Positions 34,250 through 47,449 of a stretch of 64,000 nucleotides of DNA are shown here, piece by piece. A program made the position numbers and the translations under genes. Location: positions 372,001 to 436,000 of the forward strand of contig OZ038532.1 of the NCBI GenBank assembly GCA_964036665.1. The letters run 5' to 3'. Position 1 is the first letter of the stretch. Each line of letters opens with the position of its first letter. The notes below the pieces were generated by a model. It worked only from the letters and a program-made list of their open reading frames with translations. It was not told the origin of the DNA and did no database searches. The DNA comes from Gordius sp. MW1 (taxonomy: Eukaryota > Nematomorpha > Gordioida > Gordea > Gordiidae).

Positions 34250-34500
34250 CTGTTTTTCCGCATCACTATACATGATTAACGTCGGCTAAGGTCATAAGGG
34301 CATATACTAAGAAGCAAGATGAATTATATTAATCTTAAAGTAATAGACATGGAGGTACCAGGGAAGAGTGGAAGAGGAAGACCTCGTGTCACGTGGAAAG
34401 TGCAAGTCGACAAAGTTATATCCGATCAAGACGGTAGAAACTCATCAAAACAAATCCCACGACTGTGGGTCTAAATACTTGATAAGGAAAGAAGAAGAGA
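34250..34500 (+). pseudogene. LINE 3' fragment C, copy 1
   Basis: Reads VIDMEVPGKSGRGRPRVTWK and later a DKERRRDF end. Same C-terminal signature as fragments A and B, so one LINE family left at least four remains per unit. Confidence 0.65.
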
Positions 34501-34684
34501 TTTTATTATAATGCTCTTATCGAGGCGTATTAACACTCACAATCTCTAAAAAACATGGATTTCTAATATTTAAAAAAGTATGTTGAACACTTGGAACGAT
34601 TATATCATTTATTACCTTGATTACTAAAGAGGCCAATTGTTTAGGTCAATTATACAGCCAACTGTGTATAGCTCGGATTCATGG

Positions 34685-34745
34685 GCTATACGAAGACAAA
34701 AGAGCAGCACCTAGCGTCAATGGATATTGAATTGATAGGATGGAT
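34685..34745 (+). pseudogene. LINE ORF piece interrupted by the hAT
   Basis: Reads GYTKTKEQHLASMDIELIGW and runs into the target duplication GGATGGAT (34738-34745). The same ORF resumes in frame after the right-hand GGATGGAT at 38351-38358 (GWIKGVSKKN). This shows the hAT jumped into a LINE. Confidence 0.75.
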
Positions 34746-35119
34746 CAGAGGTCAGATTTGTTAGAAATTTTATGCCCGAACCCGGCCCGGTTCAATTTTT
34801 TAACTTCATTGCCCGCCCGAGCCCGCCCGAACCTTCTAGGTGCCCGCCCGGGCCCGCCCGAAACATTAAAGCTGCCCGAAATGCCCGGCCCGAAATAAAA
34901 TTTGCCCGTTAGGCCCGAATTTATGCGATCTTAAATTTTATCAACCACTATCAAAATAAAATCGGGCCTTCGGCCCTCGTGGGAAGGGGAGTAGTAGAAG
35001 GGAAGGGGGGGGGCGACTCATCTATACTCCGTATAAACGTAGCATATTTGCTATGCAATTTATGGGCGAGAAAGGTAGGAAGGGGCGAGAATGCCTATAG
35101 GGGGTATTAAATGCAAAAT

Positions 35120-35402
35120 AATTAGTTATAGACCCTTGTAGGGGAGGGCATAGGGTAGTTATCAATGTTAACCAATTCAAAAACGGAAAAAAATTTCGAT
35201 TTATTTGGCCAATGGTCATTTTTTCCATTGGTCAATAGCCTGCGGACGATCAAAAAGCCATATTATCAATGTTATTAACAAGAACAAAATATTTATTTAA
35301 TTTAAAGAAAAAATAAAAATTTTGCCCTCTCTCAAGCTTGAACCCGGGATATCTAGGTCACCCTGTTTACAAGCCGTGCGCTACAACCCGTCACACCATG
35401 CT
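35120..35402 (-). mobile_element. SINE with tRNA-Thr(UGU)-like head
   Basis: On the minus strand 35402-35323 reads like a tRNA: a D-arm/A-box-like GGGTTGTAGCGCACGG, an anticodon arm GGCTTGTAAACAGG with loop CTTGTAA and anticodon TGT, then CCCGGGTTCAAGC (T arm, B box) and an AGAGAGGGC acceptor-like strand. The 5' acceptor strand does not pair, so it is a SINE promoter, not a functional tRNA gene. The body ends in the CCAAT hairpin near 35,205. Confidence 0.72.
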
Positions 35403-35469
35403 GGTATTAAAATACTAGAAGTTATTATGTTATTTATATAGATAATGAAATAATAAAGTTCTGTTTTAT

Positions 35470-35854
35470 GTTTAGAAAATCAATATATTTCATCGGTCAG
35501 TAGCCAGCGGACGGTCAAAAAGTCAAATTATCAATGGTATTAACAAGAACATAATATTAATTTAATTTTATAAAAATTCCTTTTAGTTTTTAAAAAGGGC
35601 TAAATTCTGAAACTACCCGCCCAATTCGCTCGAAACTTTACCCGTAGGTGCCCAGGGCGGCCAGGGGTAAAATAGCCTTTTCAGATTCCTAAAATACCTT
35701 TTCGTTTTAAAAATAACGGACATTTCCCGGCCACATGTGCGGTGTAATATCTATAACACGTAGAAAATTTTACTAATTATATAAACTTACGCGCGCCATC
35801 TAATAAAGTACAATTCGTGTTTTAATAGTTTAATAGTAGATTGAATTTGATTAG
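35470..35854. repeat. SINE tail fragment and end of unit 1
   Basis: CATCGGTCAGTAGCCAGCGG marks a truncated hairpin tail at 35,493. Beyond 35,580 there is unrecognised sequence up to the unit boundary AAGAACGCGC at 35855. This end piece is absent from the left flank of copy 1. Confidence 0.55.
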
Positions 35855-36117
35855 AAAGAACGCGCTATGATTATACCTTTGAAGGAGGTTTCGAATTTTG
35901 TGTTAGTTTCTATCAATATATTGTATCGTAAATTAGAATCTAATACCTATATTTATTTAACTATTACTTTTTAGGTTTTCTATGAAATCACAATCTAATT
36001 AAATGAAATATATTAACCCAATAAAAAAATATATATGCATTTAAAAGGTTTAAAATATATATTACATAGTTGGCTGTTTCTTAGACCATCTTTAATAAAT
36101 TTTTAGGTTATATATAA

Positions 36118-37012
36118 AATTTGGCCAATGGTCATTTTTTTTCATTGGTCAGTACCAACAGATACTCTATAAGTCTATGATAGCCAAAAAACGGAAAGAA
36201 TTTTGATGCTCACTTTGGCCAATGGTCATTTTTTTCCATTGGTCAGCAGCCAGCGGACGGCCAAAAAGTCATATTATCAATGGTATTAACAGGAACAAAC
36301 ATAAGAGTCAAAAAAAACGGAAAAAAAATTTCGATTCATAATTTGGCCAATGGTCATTTTTTTCCATTGGTCAGCAGCCAGGACACGGTAAAAGTGGATA
36401 TAAATTCATAAGAGTCAAAAAAACGAAAAAAAATGTTCGAATCACATTTTGGCCAATGGTCATTTTTTTCCATTGGTCAGCAGCCAGGACACGGTAAAAG
36501 TGGATATAAATTCATAATAGTCAAAAAAAACTAAAAAAAATTTCGAATAACATTTTGGCCAATGGTCATTTTTTTCCATTGGTCAGCAGCCAGGACACGG
36601 TAAAAGTGGATATAAATTCATAATAGTCAAAAAAAAAAACGAAAAAAAAATTTTCGAATCACATTTTGGCCAATGGTCATTTTTTCCATTGGTCAGCAGC
36701 CAACGGACGGCCAAAAAATCACAATAGCAATGGTAGTAACAGGAACAATCATAATAGTAAAAAAAAAACGAAAAAAATAATTTCGATACACATTTTGGCC
36801 AATGGTTATTTTTTTCCATTGGTCAGCAGCCAACGGACGGCCAAAAAGTCACAATAGCAATGGTAGTAACAGGAACAATCATAATAGTCAAAAAAAAACG
36901 AAAAAAATAATTTCGATACACATTTTGGCCAATGGTCATTTTTTTCATTGGTCAGTAGCCAGCGGACGGCCACAAGGTCACATTATCAATGGTATTAACA
37001 GGAACAATTAAT
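36118..37012. repeat. SINE-derived hairpin satellite, copy 2 (eight units)
   Basis: Same as the copy 1 array with one 106 bp unit fewer, and without the short deletion after CATTGGTCAGC that truncates one unit of copy 1 at about 19,848. It resembles copy 3 more than copy 1 in this part. Confidence 0.9.
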
Positions 37013-37520
37013 TAATTTAATTTAAAAAATAAATAAAAAATTTTGCCCTCTCCGGGGTTCGAACCCACATTAGTAAAGGCATAGGGTTTGGTAAGGGGCA
37101 CAGGGACCCATATCAGTAAAGGCATAGGCTTTGGTAAGGGGCACAGGGACCCATATCAGTAGAGGCGTAGGCCCTTGTAGGAAAGGGCATAGGGTAATTA
37201 TCAATGTTAACCTATTCAAAGACGAAAAAAGACCATAAATTGCATATAGCAATTAAAAATTTCGCTTTATTTGGCCAATAGTCATTTTTTTCATTGGTCA
37301 GTAGCCAGCGGATGGTCAAAAATTCATATTCTCAATGGTATTAACAAGAACAAAATATTAATTTAATTTAAAAAAATTAAAAAAAAAATTCGTCCTCTCC
37401 CTGGCTTGAACCCGGGATATCCAGGTCACAAAGCTGGCGCCAATAACTTGGTGGACGACGGACGACGGACGACGCACCAAAAACGAGCCCATAAATTGCA
37501 TAGCAATTAATAAGCATTAA
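37013..37520 (-). mobile_element. SINE pair, copy 2
   Basis: Equivalent of 20,161-20,665: a tRNA-type head with 45 bp internal repeats (B box at about 37,055) followed by the type 2 SINE with CGACGGACGACGGACGACG microsatellite at about 37,455. Confidence 0.68.
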
Positions 37521-38358
37521 TTAATGGCATATTAAAAAAAATATGCAATATTTATTATCCCAACTGAAATCTAATTTCCTAGATTATTTAAAAGTCGAAT
37601 GATTTTTTCAAATAAAACTTTTAATCTTTAATTTTAATCCAATTAGGTCAAAAAAGTTAGTATTTAATCTTTCGAAAAAATTTGGCCAGATAGCCCTGGC
37701 TAAACCGCTTTAGGTCACAATATTTTAATAAGTTAATTGCAAATGCATTTAGGGACAAACTTGTTGGAACATTTTGAAAACATATAATAGCAAAATATTA
37801 ATTGAATGCAGGCGATTCCATGAAAATCTTTATGTAGCAATTTTTTAATTAAGTTTAAAGTTTACATATTTAATAAATAATATTACAATAAACAAAATTA
37901 TACTCCCCTCTTGAGGACCCGTTTGCCCTACCTTAAATAAACTTTTTAATGAATAAAATTAGTTTAATTAGTCAATCTGTGCTCTGTTAAAACTTACTTT
38001 TTTGATAAAAAGACAATAATTTATCAATAGAATTTAAAAGCAATTTATGGATAATTCTTTTAACTTAAAGCAAAAAAAGAAAGGTATAGAAATATTTTAT
38101 CATAAAAATAAAAAGTAACTTAGCGAAAGCGACGAATGATAAGGGAATAATAAAGGCTAATTGGAGAAACTTTGTGATGGTAAAATCAAGTTTCTTAACT
38201 TTTTTAGCATTTTCATATGCAATTAAATAAAAAGTAACAAAATAATACACTCCTTCAACTCTATTTAAAAAATCTCATTAAGCCCGAATCGCCCGAATCC
38301 TATCTCTTCGTGCCCGCCCCCGGGCCCAGTTGCCCGGCATCTGGTCTCTGGGATGGAT

Positions 38359-38663
38359 TAAAGGAGTAAGCAAAAAAAACATAAAGGCGATGAAAAATAA
38401 GGGGCAATCTAAATACAACATCTATGAAGACAAAGCCAATAACGAATAGCCTAAAATGGTGTGGTCATGTAGTAAGAAAGGATGATAGCTACGTCGAAAT
38501 GAAAATTGTGAAGATGAAATTCGAGGGAACAGGAAAAAGAGGAAGACCCAAGCTAACGTGCTATCACAAAATAAAGCACATACACAAGATCTATGTAAAT
38601 TTAGAGACAAAATCTAACGTTAAAAGGACTGACCACCAGTTTAGGTGGAAGAAATTATTTTAA
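38359..38663 (+). pseudogene. LINE 3' fragment, copy 2
   Basis: Identical in translation to 21506-21810 (LKWCGHVVRKDDSY...GRPKL). Confidence 0.75.
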
Positions 38664-39680
38664 AATGTCTATAATACAATATATCGGAATTTATTTATGC
38701 TATATGACATTGGTCTTTGTAAAGAGGGTAAAAATAATTGTAGAGCGGAGCTTATTTTTAGCTCATATAAAATTTACTAAAAATCAACTTGTAGCTCATT
38801 AAAGTAGCGACATTTTGCGATCTTGACCTCTTGTTAATTAATTGATTCGCGCTTGATGCTGGAAACTGCTTTAATTTTTATATGTTTAATTAGAATATTG
38901 CAACTAAAATCGGTATGACTCAGCTATTTCTCATAGAGGGCAAGAATCTACCGCTTCTGGGGACCAGGTTGCGAGGTTATATAAAATAAACTTTGAATTA
39001 GCGTTTACTATTTATTTTTTATAATAATCATTCATTGTTTTAATCTAGATTCATAAACTATCAAATTAATTTTTTAAATTAAGAAATAATAACTTATCAG
39101 CTAATATAGAATTTTAATAAATATTCGTTTCGTAAGTTGCATATATTTACAAAACAGTATAGGCTGCTCATATTTTTTATTTCCACATTTGTTGAGTTTA
39201 ATAAATTGTTTATTTTATAAAAACCTACCCATATGAAAATATTTTCAATACTTTCCATTTATTATAACGATGCACTTAGTTGACCTAGTTACCGTTTGAT
39301 AATTTATTAAATACATAATAAATGTTCCAAATAAAACCAAGCATTGCATTAATATTAGGCGTAATAGTTCAGCCACGCTCAATAGATAAATTTATGTGTC
39401 AGTTCGTATATTGAAACTTTACACAAACTTTATTATTATTTTATTATTTACTATGATCGTAAAATATAAATAAAATAGCTTCACTCGCAGAATCTAACAT
39501 GCAAATATATATTTTAAAGATTTTCTTTACTACAAAATGTATGTAATACTAATGACACATATTTAAGATATGGCACAACACATTTTAACAGGATTTTAAT
39601 TATGCTTTTAAAACATTGTGAAATTGAATTTGTACTACAAATCTATGCGATCAAGTTAATTTACTTTGATAAACATATTT
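38664..39680. other. AT-rich spacer, copy 2
   Basis: Counterpart of 21,811-22,830; nothing recognised. Confidence 0.4.
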
Positions 39681-39689
39681 GGTAAAATC

Positions 39690-41017
39690 CTATTTATACC
39701 ATATATTTTTGCAAACGTATATAAATCCCTTATGAATTTTGGGTTCCACAAATAATTGTATATATACGCCCAGGCAATTTATACCGTATTTCGTAATGTA
39801 GGCGAAATGCTGAAACCATAGTTCAGTTTTGCTTTTAAACGTATCCGTCCATGGTTGATAAGCAAACATGTAAATTGTCATAGGTAATATGTTCAAAATA
39901 AGATATATATTGATAACTATCAAGAATGATATTAATTTTTTTGTTTATATTTGCTTTCCATAGAAGCTTGGCTGTCTGCACTATTCCTAGTAGTCGGTTT
40001 TCTAAGTGGCGTCATATTAATAGTAACATCATGCTGATGACTTTTAGAACTAGAACTTCTTGTGATATATGGTAACATAAGCTTGCTAGTTGCAACAACA
40101 CTTTTCTCGTCAAATTTTTCTATTTTGTTTTTTTTATTCATCTTACGTATGTAACAGCAGATTGTAATGGTATTCGAAATAACTGCAGTTAATGGGATTA
40201 GACAAAATATAACGTTGATCGAACGACGATAGCTAATGAACCATTTACTAGAGTTAGGATTCGGTGCATGTAAATAGCCATTATTTTTGCAAGCACTGTT
40301 GTTTAACTTTATTTCATTTGTGACATTTTTAGAGGCAATGTTGCTTGAAATGTTTGCCAAATTGCTTATGAATAAAATACCATCTATAAAATCTGTGCTA
40401 CTGTTTTCTACATAAACAACATCAAATCCCCAACTGAACGGTATTGTTAAGGCCAGACAAACGAAAAATCCGAGAGCTAATATAACATATCGAATACGCC
40501 GGTCATTACAAAATTGCATATAGTGATGTGGGAATATTAAGGCACACAGACGCTCCAATGATATAGCTATACGGATGTAATTGCTGTAGTTGGCAAGCGT
40601 CTCTAAGAGGGGAAAATTTACCTTGATTACATAAAAGGCATACCATTTACTAGCGAAACATGTCTGATATTTTAACATGTATATTGCAACATGAGGTACA
40701 ATGAAGAGGGTGAAGACAAAATCGGAAAGGGTCATAATTCTGATTAACAAGTACAGAGATAGATTCCGCTTCTTTGCTACACCCCTTTCCATTAACGACT
40801 TACATGGAAAAGCAACTCTATATGACAAATAATAAAGTCCACCTCCAACAACTCCGATTACCACTAAGATTGGTAAAATCATTCCATAAGTAATATTTAT
40901 ACTCCATAAAATATATTCTGACGAAACTTCTGTGCCCTTGGCTTTATTCAAAGTCATCTTTGCTAAGATATATGAGGAAGAATGATATGATTTCAGTAAG
41001 TTTAGATTAAGAAACAC
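39690..41017 (-). pseudogene. Rhodopsin-class GPCR, copy 2, frameshifted before TM6
   Basis: Same gene as 22837-24164, with the same seven-T frameshift after residue 360. It differs from copies 1 and 3 at residue 251 (Ala for Thr, GTGCATG against GTGTATG on the plus strand). A second difference, at 40,366 (CTTATG for CTGATG), is silent. The TM6-TM7 segment is at 39923-39690 in the shifted frame. Promoter and flanks match copy 1. Confidence 0.82.
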
Positions 41018-41241
41018 TGATTATTTTTAGACTGCCGATGGATATAATTAACGGACAAATCAAAACATTGAAATATATTTCCTTATTTGGCACAACATTT
41101 TAATCAAATTTAATTATATGCCAAATCTCACATCCTATGCTATAGACGTCCCATTGTTTGTCTAAAATATTAAAATTTGTAGATCCTTTTAATTAGTGTT
41201 AATTTAATTTAAAAATCAATTATTAAATTGTTGATCCAATA

Positions 41242-43457
41242 TTTGTGGTAGGCTGGCGAGTCTACGTGGGGGGGGGGGGGGGAAAGAGCGTCTACCCCCT
41301 TAACTATTTATATATAAATATAACGCGATTTATTTTCTCCAAAATGATCTCGGACCCGATTGCCACCAAATTTGGCCAGATCATTGCCTTGGCATTAATT
41401 GTTTTACCGACTTTTAATTCACCTACGATAGCTGGACCTGGAACCATGTTTTTTAAAAATGAAGACGCTTTCTAGTGGACTTAAAATTAAATGGTTTAAC
41501 AACTTATTTTTCGCTACAGTATTTCTCATTGCCCTGAAAATTTTACCCTAATGTTTTGCCATTTATGCTTCAATTTTTTAGCACCTACTCACAATTTTCA
41601 CATTATACGAGGTTGTAACAAATAAAAAGTCTTAATTTGAAAAGAAATCACCATTTTCTTAATATAAATATAACGTCCGCTTTAGAAAATGTCCTCCCGT
41701 TTCGTGCTTTTTCAAGCATGAATCTGTATATACCAAAAAATACATCATTACGTATCTTTTGATAACAATGGATGCATTTCATGATGTAGCAAATTGATAC
41801 CATGCATGAGTATTTATTTTAATAACAGCCATATCAAAAATTTTCAACTTTTAACTACAATTTTCATACCCCATAATTAACACAAATATTTAAATTTTTT
41901 ATACTATGTTAATTTTCCAACGCATAAACTAATGGTTTCCTTTAATTTCATGTTATCTTTTAGCAAATTGTTAGCATTCATAAAGCATATATAATTTAAT
42001 TTTGTTAGTAACAGCCTATAAATTATACATAGAAGCTTGCACCGGTGACGCGAAACCCATCTCGGTTCGGGTTCCTGTTAAAAATTTTAAAATGCTTCCG
42101 GGTGGGGTTGGTTTAAAAATTTAAAATGCGTTGGTGTTGGGTCGATTTTGGTTAAAAATTTCAAATTGCTTTCATTATCCCAAATAATATACCATACATA
42201 TTTTATTTAAGCTGTTGTTAGGATCTTAAATAAGTTAAGTTTTTGTTAATGAATAACAAAGCGAAATTTTGATATAAATAAGTCACTTAGCTCAATTAAA
42301 AGATTTTCTTACATGTAAATTAATAAAAATATTTTATTATTAAATAAGTTACGTTATACTAAATAGATGCTTAGGGGGTCAAAGCGTTAGGATTTTTCCT
42401 TTGAGGAGGCCAAAAGGGTTAGGATTTTGTTCTTGGAAGTTAGATCACTGCCTAAAAACATAAAAATCATAAACGTTTGACCTTGCAAAAAATTTTGCAA
42501 CTGATAAAATCGTTAATATTTTATGCGTCAAAAATGTTAGTCTGCTGTGAATCAGAAGTTAAGGCACGGCGACGATTTTTGCTGAAGCCCTAACACACGT
42601 TTAAAAGTCATGTTGTTATATTTATTTTGTTTATATAAATAAATATTTCAACCCTCCGTTAGTCATGTTCAAAAATCTCAATTGGTGTATTTATTAACAT
42701 GTCCCCCCACCCTTCCCATGCATTTTCCCCTTGTTTGTTGATTTTGAGAACTGCCTAGACGTACATGTACCTCTTCAAAGCTCGAGTTATTTGAAGAAGA
42801 CGTCTGAATTAAAAAAACATGGCCGCTAATCTAACTTTGGTCAATGAGTTATCAGTGTAACAACTTTTCCCAAAAATACTTCGTAATAACTTATAGTATT
42901 TAAGTTTAGACGTAACCAGGCCCCCGACCCCCAAACAACTTGTTCGGTTTTCAGTTTATTTTCACCCCTGCTTAAATTGCATAGCAAATAAACTGCTTTT
43001 CTAAGAAGGGTTGAAGCATAGGAGGCATAACAAAAACAACAAGGAGCCAGAGGGCGCTAGCGAGGTCCGAAGGAGCGAGAGGTCTTCCCTTGTATGTTAT
43101 AGGTACACACTTAAAGATTAGAGTGATAAGGTTTGTATCAAAAAAATTGCAAATAAACTATTATGCACTTTATAAACCTGTGTTCCACGAATAATTTACA
43201 TTATACATGACATTTATGCTGTTGCAATTTATTTCATTTTATTAAGAATTTACTATTGGATTACAAATAAATCGAATAACTGATTAAGTTGGTAAATAAC
43301 AAATCTCAGTTGCTATAGTAATTGTTTTTATTATGCATTAAACATATTAAAAAGCTGATGTTCACTAATTTAGTAACTATATAAACTTCAAAATCAAATT
43401 ATTTTAATATACCAATGGATTAAACTATAAAGAAAAATTGAAAGCATATAATAAACT
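41242..43457. repeat. Y-module start, copy 2
   Basis: Same as 24,385-26,600. The G run near 41,270 is longer than in copy 1, which opens a 76-codon frame (41245-41475) not open in copy 1; I regard it as fortuitous. Confidence 0.5.
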
Positions 43458-45328
43458 CGGGCCTTCGGCCCTCGTGGGAAGGGGAAGGGGGGAAGGGAAG
43501 GGGAACGACTCATCTATACTCCGTATAAATGTATTATATTTGCTATGCAATTTATGGGCGAGAAAGGTGGGAAGGGGCAAGAATGCCTATAGGGGGGTAT
43601 GATGCAAAATAATTGGACTGACGGGCATAGGGTAAATATCAATGTTAACCAATTTCAAATAGAAAAAAAATTAAAATTTCGATTCACAATTTGGCCAATG
43701 GTCATTTTTACCATTGGTCAGTAGCCAGGACACGGTTAAAAAGTCGTATTTTCAAGGGTATTAACAAAAACAATATAATAATTTAATTTAAATAAATAAA
43801 AATTTTGCCCTCGCCGGGATTTGAACCCACATCAGTAGAGGCATAGGCTTTCTTAGGGGCACAGGGACCCATTAGAGGCAAAGGCCCTTGTAGGGGTGGG
43901 CATAGGGTAATTATCGATGTTAACCAATTGAATTACTCATAAATAATTTTTTTTAGGGGATAAGGTCATACTTTGGTTTTTTTAACTAATGGGTGTCAAA
44001 GGTTGTTAATATGAGAAAAGCGAAAATACCCTAAAGAAGAGGAAATTATAAGAAAATTAAATATAAAACGATATTCTTGATAAGTGAAAGTGAGCAAAAG
44101 CTATTAGAGGCAAACTTGAGATTTAAGTAATTTAAATTAATTTTAAAAATGCTTTGTTAATTGCTATTAAACTTAACCTTTTTGGTTAGTTCGCCTAAGT
44201 TAATATTAATAATAACAGTTGCAGTGGTAAACACGACGGAAATTTAAAATTCATATAGAAAATTCCAACCCTCCCCCCTCAATTAATAACTTCTGTTCAA
44301 TACATCTACACCCCCCCCCCCCCACTCCTATATTAATAAATTAAAAATAATACTAACACATCTCTCTCTCCCATCTCCTCCACTCCCGCCCCCTAAACCC
44401 CCTCCCCCCCCCCCGCGCTTATATTACTAGGGTAATAAACTGTAGTTTAACCTTGGCATATAAAAATACTTATAACATATGAAAGAGTTAAGATAAGAGT
44501 ATAGTGAAATGCAGTAAATTTAATTCCAATCATATATTTTTTAAACATAGCAAATACAAAACGACGGAATTTTGTATGCATTTAGTTAGTAACCATCTAA
44601 AAATATGATTTGCCCATATCAGTAGAGGCATAGGCCCTTCTAGGGGAGGGCATAGGGTAATTATCAATGTTAACCTAATATACCAATTCAAAAACGAATA
44701 AAAATTTCGATTCACTCTAAAGCAGTTATAAAAAGTTTATATATACATGTAATTTTTTTGATTAAATTTTTGACAAAATGCGAATTTTATTATTTCTGAA
44801 CAAATTTTTTTTTTACTTTTGCCTTATGGAAAAATACACATATGGTTTAAATTTTGATTTAATATCATTATTATTTTAAAAAATAATTAGAAAGATACTT
44901 AAAAACAATTTGGCGAATGGTCATTTTTTTCATTGGTCAGTAGCGAGGACACGGTCAAAAAGGATATAAATACATAAGAGACGATTAAAAAACGAGAAAA
45001 AAAAATGTAAATCACAATTTGGCCAAAGGTCACTTTTTTCCATTGGTCAGTAACAATAGACGGTCTATAAATATACGAGTCAAAAAAAAACGAAAAAAAA
45101 TTTTGATTCACACTTTGGCCATTGGTGATTTTTTCCATTGGTCAGCGCCAACGGACGGCCAAAAAGTCACATTATCAATGGTATTAACAAAAACAATATA
45201 TTAATTTGAAAAAAAAAACGAAAAAAAAATTTTGATTCACACTTTGGCCAATGGTGATTTTTTCCATTGGTCAGTAGCCAGCGGACAATCAAAAAGTCAT
45301 ATAATCAATGGTATTAACAAGAACAATA
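43458..45328 (-). repeat. G-rich hairpin element, SINE and short array, copy 2
   Basis: Counterpart of 26,603-28,471: GGGCCTTCGGCCC element at 43,458, SINE at about 43,635-43,940, pyrimidine tract at 44,262-44,415 with longer C runs, and four hairpin units at 44,905-45,300, ending against the gypsy integrase. Confidence 0.7.
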
Positions 45329-47449
45329 TATGAGAAAATAGCTTCGAGAGCGTTTATAGTGCTTGCCGTTGTGATCGTGGTCATGGGAATTACCTCAGGC
45401 CATTTACTGTAGGCGTCAATTACAATAAGATAATAATACCCATTAAGGGGTCCACAAAAATCGGCATGTAACCTAGACCATGGTTTCCCAGTGTTTTCCC
45501 ATTTTTGAATGGCCAATTCTGTTGTCCCAGTGAACCATTGTTGACAATCCGTACAGTTTTGAACATAACCTTCTATATCTTTATCAATACCCGGATACCA
45601 GAGATGTTGACGAGCCAAGATTTTTGAGCGACCCATGCATGGGTGTCCTAAGTGGATTAGTTTCAAAATAGTTTGCCTTAATCCTTGAGGAATAATAATT
45701 CGATATCCCCAAAATAAACAGCCCTTTAAGGTGGTGAGTTCTTTTTGCCGTTGTTGGTACTTGATTAGTTCTGGAGTAACTTTCTTGGGCCAGCCATGGA
45801 GTACATAATTATAGACTTGTCCCAGGATAGGATCTTTACGAGTATGACGTTCTATGTCGGCTGAGGTAATAGGGAAATGTTGAAATGGTTCTTCATAAAT
45901 GGTGTATATATCTTCTTCTTCCTTTTGTTGTGTTTCTTTAGCTTGTATTGGAAGTCTAGATAACATATCAGCTTGTGTATTTTCTTTGCTAGTTTTATAT
46001 TTTATGGTATATTGATAGGGTGTTGTTAACAAGGTCCATTTCTGAAGTCTCGCTGAAACGGCTTGTGGTACATTTTTATTAGGGTTGAAAAGTGATATTA
46101 ATGGTTTGTGATCTGTTATTAATGTAAAATGGAGGCCATATACATCTTCCTTAAATTTATTAAAAGCATAAATGATGGCTAAGGCTTCTTTTTCAATTTG
46201 ACTATAATTCCTTTCAGCAGCGTTAAGGGTGCGGGAAGTAAACGCAATTGGGTGCTGATACCCTTTTATTTCATGTGCAAATACTGAGCCGAGTCCTTCA
46301 GATGAAGCATCCGTTGAGAGTATTAACGGTAAGTTAGGATCAAAATGTTTTAATATCGGGGCTTGGACAATTGCTTTTTTAATGTTATTGAATGCCTTTG
46401 TACAGTCTATGGACCACTCCCAAGCAACCGTTTTCCTTAAGAGTTTATAAAGTGGTTGGGCTAAAGTCGAGAAATTTTTTATGAATTTCGCGTAAAATGT
46501 AGCCATGCCTAAAAAAGATTGTAATTCTTTTATTTTAGTTGGGAATGGTGCTGATAAAATTGCTTTAGTGTTCTTGTCGGTTGTAAAAATTCCGTCCTTA
46601 CTAATGGTATGTCCTAAGTATTCCACTTTTTTTCCCAAAAATCTACACTTTTTTAATTTTAGTTTTAGGCCTGTTTTTGCCAATTCCTTAAATACTCTTT
46701 CTAATTTTTGATTGTGGTCCTCTACTGTTTTACCTGCTATAATAATGTCATCTAGGTAAACTACTATTCCCTTCTCATTTCTAAATAAAGAGTCCATAAA
46801 ACGCTGAAAAATGGCTGGCGCCGAGGCTATCCCAAAAGGTAACTTAGTATATTTAAAAAGACCTTTATGCGTATTAATGGCTAATAAGTTTTGAGAATTT
46901 CTGCTAACTTTTATTTGAAAATAGGCGTCCTTAAAGTCCAATACAAAAAAATATTTAAACCCGCCTAATTGTGCGAATATATCTTGAATACGTGGTAAAG
47001 GATATTTTTCAATTAAAAGGTGCTTATTTAAATCACGGAAGTCGCCGCAAATACGGACGTGTTCATTATTTAACAACTGATACAATAGGTGCAGCGTGTT
47101 CAGCATATTTTATCGGTTTTAAAACACCTTCTTTAACTAACCTATCTAATTCCTCGTCAATTTTAGGTTTTAACATATAGGGAATAGGTCTAGGACAGAA
47201 AAACCGGGGGCATAACTCATATTTTAGTTTAAGCTTTGCTTCATAACCGACTACCCCTCCCAATTTATTTTCAAACAAACCCGGATATTTTTTAATAATA
47301 TTATAGGTTACAACATCATCGTCAATATGATTAATCTCGCGCAGTTGGAAAGGTTTATTAAGCTCCCAATCTCCAGCTAGCTGCCGTAAAATGTTAGGAA
47401 AGATTCTCAACAAATCTCTTCCTAAAATATTTTGACCATTCCCTTCCAC
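45329..47449 (-). pseudogene. Ty3/gypsy pol, copy 2, truncated in integrase
   Basis: Same as 28472-30592, with frames 47449-47066 and 47106-45289. One residue differs in the RNase H-integrase linker (LHGWPKK here, LHGCPKK in copy 1). The same frame break and the same truncation show that the damage predates the duplication. Confidence 0.9.

Larger units (their letters stand above)
34746..38350. mobile_element. Composite hAT spanning the unit 1/unit 2 junction
   Basis: Left end CAGAGGTCAGATTTGTTAG at 34746, right end ATCTGGTCTCTG at 38350, flanked by GGATGGAT on both sides (34738-34745, 38351-38358). The termini match the 2,031 bp hAT at 14106-16136. Inside are a G-rich hairpin element (34,961), a SINE with a tRNA-Thr-like head (35,125-35,400), a SINE tail piece (35,490-35,580), the unit boundary at 35855, and the hairpin array and SINEs of unit 2. 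The hAT is therefore a nest of later insertions. Confidence 0.85.

Noticed and set aside
35323..35402. Functional tRNA-Thr gene on the minus strand
   Set aside because: The 5' acceptor strand does not pair with the 3' strand and the segment continues into a SINE body.
41245..41475. 76-codon frame in unit 2
   Set aside because: It opens only because the G run is longer than in copy 1; the remaining 44 codons match nothing I know.
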